This document shows positions 48,101 to 60,100 of a DNA stretch of 64,000 nucleotides, piece after piece; positions within the stretch are counted from its first letter, which is position 1; each line of letters starts with the position of its first letter. Location of the stretch: NCBI GenBank assembly GCA_033026295.1, contig CM065187.1:5162888-5226887 (forward strand), read 5' to 3'. Made by a program: the position numbers and the translations under genes. Source of the DNA: Channa striata. Lineage: Eukaryota; Chordata; Actinopteri; Anabantiformes; Channidae. The notes beneath the pieces were generated by a model that saw nothing but the letters and a program-made list of their open reading frames with translations, was not told the DNA's origin and searched no databases.

Positions 48101-51100
48101 GGTAGGTTCCAGTCACTTGCCAGTGACTTCTAAAAATCCTGGTGTTGTTCCCCTCATAAACGACTTACCCTGAACTTATTGTCTTACTGTGTTACCACAA
48201 CAGACCCAGTAAGATTCGATCAGACACAATGTGGATTTACTGTCGTGCTACTTCCAGACTGACTTAGCTCTCTAAAGGAGGAGGAGTACGCAGGACAAAA
48301 TTATTATCTATAAACGCTTGAATTTAACATCATTGTCATCTGCTTTTCTATTTAGACTTGAAAAACAAAATCCTTTTCTAAGTTTTCTACCCACTTCAAT
48401 TTCCAAATTTGAATGGTGAATATTGGTAGAGAAGTATTGTTTTTAAAAGTACAAATATGAAACTAAAACCTGCAGCCAGAATGGTTTTAACTCAGTTTTT
48501 TTTTCACTTTACAAACGTACTGTGACCTACAGAATGTGCGTGTGTCCTTTTCCTGCCACACTAACTGTAAATGTCCTCTGCAGCTGCCACCAGCACCACC
48601 ACTACAGCCAAGACCTCCAGTCACGTGACGCGCTGCAGTGACAGCCAGAAGAACTACTGTGTTAATGGAGGAGAGTGCTTCACCCTTGAAATTGTGCCAG
48701 GCAGCACAAAGTTTCTCTGCAGGTATGCGATCGACTGTAGGTCATAACACTGACTTTGATTGAAATTTGCATCAGGGTTCTATTACAGTCACTGCTGTGA
48801 TTTACTGTAACTGGCTTAGAAACTATATTTAACTGAGCTACTATCTACTTAATCTAAGATAGCACTCAGAAAAAAAAAACACTATGAACTTATAACAATC
48901 AAACTACATCATTAGAAAAACATAGAACATGAATTATTGACATCATTGTTGTTATGATGAAAACAACACTGTAATCTAGAAAAAAAATGAATGGAAAGCG
49001 GGAAAAATACAACACACAGCAATTATATGAATCCAACACAATTAAACTGCACGTGTAGAAGCTTATTTTAAACGATCACCCCCCCCCCCCACCCCATATG
49101 TCAAACACCAGTGACCAACAGAACATTTACGATTCACCCACTTTGACCTAATTTTAAAAACGGAGAAATTATAACTTTGTACAAGTAGAAATCATAGCAG
49201 AGCTGCTGCATTGGACTATATTAGATTGTACAGGTGTACCTAATAAAATGACCAGTGAATTTATATCTGAATGAATATATATCAGGAGCTACTTGCTCAA
49301 CATTTCTGAGCCCCAGTTTAAAATCAACTAACTTATAAATCTTATCAACCCTATGAGCCCAGCAGTTACAATTACTATAAATAACTGTGGGAAATGTTCA
49401 AAAAAAGGCTGTTCACGACTCCTTTCCATAATATTTCTAGTAAACTATGCTTCAGTATTATCAAGACACAGTCCAAATGTATTTTGTCCAAGTTTTGTTT
49501 GTTTCGCTGCGTCTGTGAACGCAAGCCAAGCCTCCGTAAAAAGACTCAGAAACTCCACCAGGTACAAACATCAGCTGCAGTAGGCTCACAAACCAAGCAA
49601 TAGATCGGCTTCATTTTCAAATTAAATTACAGTTCATAAATGTTCATTAGTTACAGCTGATATAACTCTCTCTTGTTGTCTCCTCAAGTGATCAACACGG
49701 TGGCCATTTTCTCCCTGGCCGAGCCTGTATTAGAGCTTTTTTTCTTTCTAATGCGCATTATATAAGGGTGATCTGAACTCCACGTTTTAATGAAGTGGCA
49801 AAGTGGACACGACAGGCTGACGTCGGCTGCCCCTCGTGGAGCCCTGCCGCTCTCAATTCTGCACTATTTCCACTGTTATGGTGCAATCGTTCCCTTGTCA
49901 GTGCCAAACAATCTAGCAAAATGTGGTGATGAGGTTTGGATAAAAGGGTTTTGGCATCGCAGACGCTGTCTCTCAATGACAGTGTAATTATCAGAAACCG
50001 CAAGTCACTCGTTGGCTCTGTCATAAATACAGCCACAAATGTTGTCCACCTGTGCACCACAAGGGACAAGGAGCTGAAGTAAACACAGAGACGTCCACCC
50101 TGTCTCCGAACGACGGCGTTTCTATACAGCTAATGAGGGCGCACGAAAGCGTTTGCGCTGTGATTGAGGTTTAGTTGCATAGGAACATCCTGTTTAGACA
50201 CAGGGCATCGAACACTGTGACTCAAAAAAAGGGGAAATTAACTCAATACATGAATGTTCACAACTGTCCTCTGTCCAGTATGTGCGTCATTATTTGTGTT
50301 TGTGTCCTGGATCCTGCCATGTTCTGTTACACTGGATGTCTTTGTGTCCATGTGTGTGTCTTGTGTGTAACATGTCAGTGCTGTTTATCTCTTTTCCTTT
50401 CTACCTATCAACCAGGTGCTTGGAGGGATTCACTGGGCACCGATGTGAACAAGCTGTGCTTAAGAAAGTCTCAGACCCAAAACGTATGTGATCACAACTG
50501 TATTCAGTCCCACATGTCATCACTGGTGTTTCACCCCTGTCATGGCGGGGAATTCCATGTTTCTCTTAGACGCTAAGCATCGGTCCTGCTCAAACTCTTA
50601 TTCCAGTGAACTCAAGCAGAGCCCTCTATGTGGGGAACGGGGTGAAGCACGTTCTTCTCTGCAGAGTAGAGTGCTGGAGTTTGCATGTACGTTCCTTCTC
50701 ATCCCATCACACCCCATCCATGCTCTTCAGAGCGGTGTAATGTCTCCATCGCGGCTTGAAATAGTGTGTGTCTCTGTAGTTAAGACATGCTCCACAGTAG
50801 CCTCAGCTCCATCCCTTCAGACAACTCTTACAAACAGGTTTTCCCTGCATCCGAACTTTTTCTCCATTTATCCAGAGATAAACTGACCACACAATACTTC
50901 AAAATGTCCAGCTCAGTGGTTGAAGAATGTCTTACGTACAGGACACCCAGAGGTCACTGGTTGGGCTTTTGTTACTCGAGAGCTCGGCCTTCCCCTGTCA
51001 TGCTGTATATCTGGGCCTGTGTTGCTTTTTGGGTGGGGTCCCCGTCTAAGTCTACGCTTCTCCTGAGTGTCTGTGTATGCACATGCAAGCTTCAGTCTGC

Positions 51101-54100
51101 CAAGACAATAAGACGTAAAACAAAAAACACAGTTTGATGGAGTTCTGTGCAAAACTGTTTCCCACATAGTAAAAAAACAGTTCAATGCTTGTGTATTGGA
51201 TGAAGCCTGAGATGATTAGAGGAACTCCGGCTCACAGACTACAGCTAGCTGGTCTTGCCGGCCCCTCCTGCCAACACCAGTGATGACTGTCGTGGGTTTA
51301 GCACAGTTCTTGTATGAACTAACCCTCTCTCTTCTTGTCTGTTTCTTTTGTTTCCTATTCAGGTGTCCCAATGAATTTACTGGTGATCGCTGCCAAAACT
51401 ATGTAATGGCCAGCTTTTACAGTATGTCTGTTTCCTCTTCAGTCTGTTCTTGGACTTGAGCATGTTCAGTTAACAGTTCTTGTGTGCTGTGTACCTGGTT
51501 TGTTATTTTACCCCTAAGATCTTTGATTGACAGAGTCCAAAACCTTTCGCATGTCAAGTTTCTCTGTATTGTTTCGAATGTCAAAGCTGCATGTGGTGCT
51601 GTAGGAATTACATGTTCTTGTGTTTTTGTAAGGAAAACAGGAGGCAGGTTGGACCAAATAATCACATTAGAGACAGGTTCACTGTGACACCAGGCAGACA
51701 AATAGAGCATGCAGAACTGATGGCAAAATCTGAATCAAAATCCCCAATGAATAAGTGAGAAAACATTCAAACAGGTAAGAACGCAAAGAGAGAAACACGT
51801 GGAATCACTGAGACTAGGAGACGCAACGAAAACAGAAGTGAGGGAAAGTGAGGCTGGTAAACTGGAAACAGGAGGCTGGGAGAGAGGGTCCCTGGTAATC
51901 AGGAATATGATGACAACGTATTTGTCCCAAAACTGGTCAGAGTTTAATAGCTTTTTATATCTAGTTTTATGTTGTCAGCGGTATCTTCCTTTCTTAATGT
52001 TCCTATTAACGCCTTTCTGTGCAGTGATGCACACTGGCAATTTGATTGGATGTCTGACTGGGATAAAGACTGTGGAGGTGCTGAGGTGTGGTGTTGGCAG
52101 GGACCCCACACCCTGGAACCAAAGTACTGTAAAGGGGAGAGGCATCAGTCAGGGAGGTTGATTTGGAAATGGGAGCAGAGGTGGCACTAACCATGGAAGT
52201 CAACTGTAGAGCAGTTTTAGGCAGAAGAAGAAGTGATACATGCAGTGCATTCAGAAAGTTTCTCAATTTTGTTATGTTGCAGTCTGATACCACAAATTGT
52301 TCAAATTAATTTTTGTCATGAATCTGCACTCAGTACCTCACAATGACAAAGTGAAAACAGAATTTTAGAAATGTCTGTACATTTATTTAAAAAAACTGTT
52401 AAATATCCATGTACATAAGTATTCAGAATTTTCCTCTGTACTTTATTGAAGGACCTTTGGCAGCAATTACAGCCTTGAGTCTTTTTTGCTGTGAGATAAC
52501 AAGCTTTACACTCCGGGTTTTCATTGAGGCCATCTCTGTGGACTCCGTTTAGCTTTCCCTCGACCCTGACCAGTCTGCCCTTCTCTGCTGCTGAAAAACA
52601 ACCCCCAGCTTGATGCATGCCACCACCATGCTTCACTGTAGGGACGGCATTGGGCAGGTGATTAGTGGTGCCTGGTTTCCTCAAAACAGAACATTTAGAA
52701 CTGAGAACAAACAGTTTCATCAGACCAGAGAATCTTGTTCCTCACAGTCTGAGAGTTGTTCAGGTGCTTTTTTGCTAACTTGGACTGAAGAGAAGCTTTC
52801 GTCTAGCCACTCAGCCAGAAACCTAGTTCAGTGGAGATCTACAGAACTTTGTCCCAGCTACTGACAGGACCTCTGGAGCTTACCTCTCTTATTAAGACCC
52901 TTCTACTCTGGTTGCTCAGTTTGACCAGGTGACCAGCTCTTGGCAGAAACCTGGTTTTGTCAAACTTCTTCCATTTAAAGTTGTAGAGATCACTGTGCTC
53001 TCGGAACCTGCAGTGCAGCAGATTTTTTGTAGCCTTCCCCAGATCTGTACTTTGCAATATTCTTTTTCTGAGATCTACAGACATTTCATTTGACCCTCTG
53101 GCTTTTGTTCCGATACAGTAAACATTTCCAGCTGTGAGGTCTTAAATCATTTCCAATCAATTTAATTTACCACAAGGTGGGCTCCAGTCAATGTGTAGGA
53201 ACTCAAAGGTCAAAACAAATGGGAGGAAATTTTCAAGTGTTGTTGCAAAGTGTCTGAATACTTAAGTACAGGTGATATTTCAGTTTTTTATTTTGTAAAT
53301 AAATTCAACGACGTTTCTAACATTGTGTTTTCAATTTGTCATTAGGGTGGACTGAGCGTAGATTAATGAGACAAAATTTGAACAACTGTATCAAACTGTA
53401 ACGTAACCAAACTGAAAAACATAAAGGGTCTTAAAACTTTCTAAATCCACTGATGTGTCAACTGTGGAAGTTGGAAGAGGAACAGACATTATAGCAGGAG
53501 GCACATCAACTCCAAAAGCTGACCAGAAGCACGTTCTGGAACAAAGGGGAATTTGAAAGAAATATCTAATGCAAGAATCAGGGAAACACTGTTAGAAACA
53601 ACCAACTTTTCAGTCAACCAGGTGCTGGGCAGCACTGACTGACTCAGGAACAGGCAGGGTGTCAGTAGATTTGGACATCTCAGGAAGAGAGAAGACATTG
53701 GCTGAGTCAGGAACAAGTGAAGGATGGTTATTAAGCACTTGGATTCATGTAAGAACAACCTTTGGTGTTAAAATCTTTAATAGCATAAAGGGAGAAAATA
53801 TTATATATTTTATATAATATATATATTATTATATATATTATAAGAAAATAGGAGAATAACACAAAAGAAAAACAGGAACCCAGAAATCCAGCAGTCTTTC
53901 CCATAGTAACAGCAGATACCGGACACCCACAAAATGTGATCCAAAGAATCCCATAGTTTCTTTTTATAAGTTGCGTTAGGAAAGGAGCACACTGAAGTCT
54001 ATGTCTACTCATAGGGTCATAACTATTGGAGCAATGATACGTTTTTTGTGTACACCACAACAGTGAGTTTTGAATAAAACATTCCAGGTGTGAGCGAAAT

Positions 54101-57100
54101 TCAGACTTTCAGCTTTAAATGGAGGGGTTTGACCAAAGTGTGGCACGGTCACATACCACAGTTTTAGTAGGGTCCGTCATTGTATACAGTGATTGTGAGA
54201 AGAAAGTCGGGATGAGGCAGTTATTATTGTTAGTATAGTTTACTTCATATGTTTTTATGACCCAGGGAAATGACAGTTTTAGTTTTACTACGTTTTTTTT
54301 TTTTACCATGTTTAGATTTTCACTCGTGTTCTCTCTGAACACAACATGTCTTTGATGTCACAATAATGACATACGTGTATTTTAGATTTAAAACTGAATA
54401 AAAGATTGAAAGCCAAGGTTTAGATGTGGATGACACCTTGAGTTGTTTTGACTCTTGGTCAGAGGCCTCGACATGTCTTTAGTGGATCTGAACATTCTGA
54501 GGTCAGTGCTGACTCACTCGATTATTAGCTTCATGGTTTGCAGCAATAAAGCAGCACATAAATTACACATGGATGACGCATGCTGATGACGACTTTTGCT
54601 TGTACAATTCAGCGAGTGTTATTGTCGTACAGTCTACACAGATTAAAGTTGGTGTGTGGTTTATGGGATTGCTGTACCTACTGTAGCTTTTCAGCTGGGC
54701 TCCTTGTTGATCCCTGTTGACTTTTGCTGTGGCCATTTTGGACATGTACACCATGATCACTCAAGTCAGGAAGTTGCATGCACTCATAAGCATCCGATTT
54801 GGACAAAAGTAGACAAGCTTTTACCGTTCCACAATTCAGGAGAGATGATGGGAAACGCTCATCAGGTTTATATGTGTTTTGTGGAATCAGCCAAAGGTTG
54901 AAGCACTTGATTGTCCTCTTGGTGCAAATAAATTCCCACTTTTAAATCTAATTGCAGTTGCAAGCAGTTGTTGTCTGTGGAGACTAAGCGCTGTGTCATG
55001 CCTTTTTGCTCTGTTGTTCCTAGACCTGAAGGTAACTAACACTGATTTAATTGTAAACTGGCAATTTTTAATACCAAGCCAATAAATACCAAGCCTTTTC
55101 TCAAACAATACAGAACTAGCCAAAAACAAAAACAACAAACCAAAAAATCTACAGTTATAGTTTTTTTTTAAAAAAAAAATTGTCTAGAAAAATAAATGTT
55201 TGCATAAATTTGTGCAAATTAAAAAAGTGCAGGGCACAGATAGAAAGCATTAGTAAGATTTCATCATATACAGTATGTGTTTGTTTGAATGATCGGCTGT
55301 TTGATCAACATTAGCAGTTTCTCATTTTTTCATTTTTCGACACTGACTGTACAAGTTGTTCAAACTACATTCACATTACAATCCTCAAGTAACTTGGATC
55401 TGGCGAACCAAGTTACATTTTTTTCAAATCCGATCTGAACCACTTTTATATGTGGTGCTGAACCTGAATCATGTCCGATCTCTGGAAACTGACATTCGTA
55501 CGTTTTTGAAGCATATCACATCTGTGCACTGACCTCTGTGGTCCTCAGTGTCTTCATCTCTCAGTTCGGTAAAAATACAAACCCATAAGACCTACAACTG
55601 AGATGGTGAAAGTGAAAAGAGAAACGAGGGAGCTTCAGGTGGAATAAATACAGTTACCAGGCAGTTTTTGACTAAACTGTGCATGATTTTATTTTCCACA
55701 ATTTGATGTTATCGTTAATTCAGTTAAATGTGAGCATGTGTGTCATTTTAGAGGAACGTGAACCACCCCTCCAAAAAACAGATTGGATCTGGCAAGACAA
55801 TCCAAATTGGGCAATAAGCCTAGTGTGAACGTAGCCTAACTGATTAGGCAGGTTGTTTGTTGTCACGCTCCAAATGGACCCTGAGTGTTGTCTGATCAGC
55901 TGCTCCCTGTTCACTGACTGACAGGCCTCGGTTGTTTGGCTCCTTGCAGTTAGGGGTGAGGATCTGAACCAGGCCCTTGTACAGCATATTCTGCAACACG
56001 CCTCTGACGTGAGGTGAAAAAAGACAGGAGTCCTGAAATGCCCCTTACTGTCCAGACGTTCAGATCAGGACAGTGTTTGCTCTTCAAATGTCTGATCACG
56101 TCTTACACTAAATTTAGAATGGGTTTTGCAACAATAAACACTAACGTGTTGGGAATGGTGCATGAACGTCACCGCATGCTAAATTTAGAGTGTTGACTGC
56201 TGAGTGTTTCCCATCCCAAGCTTAATGATGGGACTGCATGGATCAAGTCACATCGGTTTAGTAGTGTCGTAAAATGTTCGATGACATTATATTCAGATGA
56301 TAAATAGTTTTATTACAGCAAAACATTTGTTACAGTAGGATTATTATTGGGACTCCTAAAAATTATGATGCTGTGTGCAACTGAACTGTACATTTGATTG
56401 TGTTTTTTTGGGGGAAAATAATCACCAAATTATTGTGGTTGTGTAGAGATCTGCATTTGCTAAAGGAAAGCAGGCTGCGATGACTGAGTTGCAATTACGT
56501 TCCCCACAAAAATGTCCATCATTAGTGATTCCTAAGCCTACCGCTCTGATTTGTGCCACAGTGAAGGACTGTTACAGAAACTTCTGTCTATAAAACTGTA
56601 AAAAGAGCTTTTTCAGCATAACTGAGAAAAGTTTTACTTGTGTGAGAGGGATAAAAAAATGAACTGAGCTGACAAATCACCGTTCACAGCTTCAGTTATT
56701 GTTTGAAGCCTGATAACGAGTGACAGAGTTCCAGAGTTCGTGTCCTGTCACATGCACCTTCCGACCTGTAATTCACAGCTGATGTGAAGCTAAATGTAAC
56801 TTTAGGTTTTGCATTTTGTGTCGAATATCAGTGCTTCTGTCTGGAAATAACGTTGGACCCAATGAAAAGGAAACTAATTTGGTTCCTGATATCCAGCATT
56901 TAACGACTGAAACACGCCGTTCCTGCGTTACGGTTACAGCGTTTGCCGTGTTGCCATAGCAACTTACGCCTGGTCACTGTGTTTCTGATTTGACTTGCCT
57001 CCAGTAGAAATGCACACAGCACTTGGTGTCTGGGAACCTTTGAGAGAACTTACTCGAGCGCTGCTGGTTTCCTGTGTGTAGTTAGGAGGGCCACTTTAAG

Positions 57101-60100
57101 GCTTGTGTGTTGTAAACCTTTCTGTAATTTGTGGTGGTTTCTCTTTAATCCACCAACAAAAAACCTGACTCTACATTTTTACCTTAAAACACATGTGTGA
57201 AAATCTTATATTAACTTCTCTGAAAACCCCAATTTCCTTTTTGTTTTGTGTTTGCCACCTTTCTGCACTGGCAGAACATCTTGGGATTGAATTTATGGGT
57301 ATGGATTGTTCCTTCCTCCTAGTTTGCAGATGTAAGACTGTAAGCTAAAACCCTCTACTTCAGCTAGTCTTCTCATGCCTGATGAAGGGATCATACAGCC
57401 TTGACCATTCTGACAAATATTACATCTCATTCTACATGATGTAGCACTCCAAAATACCACCAACACATCATTGCTATTATCATTATTAGGAATAGTTTGA
57501 AATGTCAAATGTGACACGTCAATTCAACAAAGCGGCCCAGTGCTGCCGATTCGAGGCTGCACATTCGTGATGCTGTATGTTCACATCCCTTCAGCTCTCC
57601 CTTCCTGCATTTTCTGTTGCAACCAGTGTTCAGCATGAAACAGCAGAGCGGCACCGCTGTCCTCCTCCAGCCATCTCCTCCCGCCATCTGCCTTCCTGTT
57701 TCCACCTCCGCCAGATGTTCTGTGTGTTTCCCACTGTTCCTTATGTCCTGTCTCCCCTATAGAAGCTCTGTAGTTTCTCTCTCTTTTCATCACACATGGG
57801 ATCATCTCCTTTCTGCTGAAACGCATCAAAATGTAGAAATGTTTACCAAGAACTTGGCTTAAAGGACGCCTTCACTGATACTGAACTTGCTTAGTAGTAG
57901 TACGTGTAAATTTATGCCATTGAAATTCCTTACAATAAAATATCTCTGTACTTAAAAAACGGAGGAACCTTCAGTTCAGATTCTGTTATCTTGTTGCTCA
58001 CACTATGACGTTTCTTAATCATTGTCAACCTCCTTTTAGTGATGAAAAATGTATTTTTCTGCAAGAAGCAAAGAAATATTTTTATACAGGGAAGTCAGAG
58101 GGATGTGTAAAAGCATTAATGTACATTTACACTCAGAACCAAATCCACAGAAAGGAAGTTGATAATTGGTGAAGTCGTGCTTTAATGCATATAATTATTT
58201 ATAGGTTATAGGATCAGTGTGACTTGATAGACAAAGAGATTTTTCAAGAACTGTGATTAACATAAGTGAAGGAGACACACTTTCTAAAGATCGGTAACAT
58301 ACCGTATTTTTCGGACCATAAGCCGCTACTTTTTTCCGACGTTTTGAACCATGCGGCTTTAACAGAGATGCGGCTTTTCTATGAATTTTTCTGCAGCCCT
58401 CAGATGGGCGCTGTAGATGGAAGCTTTTATTCTTAGCGCATGCAACCCAAGACGCACAACAGCAAAATACGGTAATATTTTTACACCCTCACCCCCTCAT
58501 AATGGAAAACACGCGAAGAAATTCCTATGATGCAGCTTTTAATTTGAAGCCATCGATCTGGCTATCCGTGAAGGAAATCGAGTGTGACAGTGGTTTCAAT
58601 GCTCAGGAGGAAGATGAATAGCGATTTGTGGTTTCAGTGCACGGGAGAATGAAGCGACTTTAATTTGCGCAGTTGCGCTTTAACAGTGCGCAGGAAGAAA
58701 AAGTGACAGTGGTTTGGTGTTCAGTGGTTTCAGTTCGCAGGAGGAAGAAAAATAAAGCAACTTGGTTTTAGTGCACAGGAGGAAGATTAATAAAACCATG
58801 ACTTTTCTGTTTTGTGTGTCAGCACTTTTACTGCCGTGTTACAGGCACCATTCAGGTTCAGGTGTATGAATAAAGACTTATGGTACAAAATCTTTTGTTG
58901 AGCGCAGCAACTCCTGCGTAATTCGTGAACAATAAGAGACGTCTTCTCCTTTGGCTATGGAACAAGCCATTTATTTATAACAAGGACGTTTTTGTCGGCT
59001 CTGTACATTCAGCCACACATACACGTAAACGCACTCTTTTAATGCCGGTAAAACAGCGCACAGAACATCCTCATGCCTACTGTGAACAATGAGTAGGAGC
59101 GCATACAACAGATATTATTTCTCAGCCTGGATATTGGCGGCTTATAGTCCGATGCGGTTTATATGTGACCAAATATGTATTTCTTTTAAATTTTAGCGGG
59201 TGCGGCTTAAACTTAGGTGCGCACTATAGTCCAGAATTTACGGTAATTTATTTTTCTCTGGTGATGCTTGTACTCTCACACAAATGAACGCACATACAGA
59301 TGAAACTAGACAATATAATGAACGGTTGGTCTCTCAGAACTGTAAACATTTTGTATGAATGTCTGATCATTTCTAAGGGTTACATAGGGACACTCCACCA
59401 ATTTTGAAGCTGTTAGTAGTTATTTAATATTTTTAAGGCATTTTTGAGATCTTACTGGGATTCACTGTGGAGGTTTGTGAAGGATTCAGAGTTTTTGGAT
59501 TTTGATCCACTAGTGAACAGAGTCATCATGTCTCAGTTCAGTTGCTTCAGTTCAGTCAAACTGCCAATCACAAGTCCACGTACATTAAAACTGTAAATCA
59601 TCACTTTAAAAACTCTTTTCAAATTCTGTGCAGTGCATTTAGAAGGACAGATTTAGTTATGATTACGGCAGTCACATCTGCCATGTCTGGTCAGGAGTTT
59701 AGTTAGTTGACCTCATGTCATAGCAACAGTACCACCTCTCAGGATATATATTGAGCTTTTAATACAGACTTTTCTAATGATTTGAGTTTATGATTTTCAT
59801 GTATGTATTTGTTTGTTTCTGTGTGTGTTGTAGACAAAGTGTTAAGAGTGGACTGTCCTCTTTTTCAGAAGCTGAGGAGCTGTATCAGAAACGTATTTTA
59901 ACAATAACAGGGATCTGCATTGCACTCCTAGTCGTTGGGATCATGTGTGTGGTTGCCTACTGCAAAACAAAGTAATTCATGTCACATTTTTACGTTTGAT
60001 TTATAACTTGAAGGTAGACTCCCAGATTTTGTTATTGCATTCAGTAGTGCCCTGAAATCTCCAGATCTCTCATAGCCTGAACTTAATACAAATTAAGGTT

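Larger units (their letters stand above)
39104..48583. other. nrg1 intron between CRD and EGF exons
   Basis: 9.5-kb intron without recognised exons. It contains Tc1-like remnants (43540-43990, 44440-44775), LINE-tail words near 44407-44440 and 45170-45200, and a reverse tRNA-like SINE head (about 45090-45180). A locally GC-rich stretch at about 47090-47220 includes a donor-like AGAA|GTGAGT and was not linked to any reading frame. Confidence 0.6.
51422..57274. other. nrg1 intron after the EGF-beta exon
   Basis: 5.85-kb intron. Besides the Tc1 copy and the AT tract it holds TGCATG at 51588-51593, 167 nt after the beta exon. No other exon was recognised. Confidence 0.6.
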
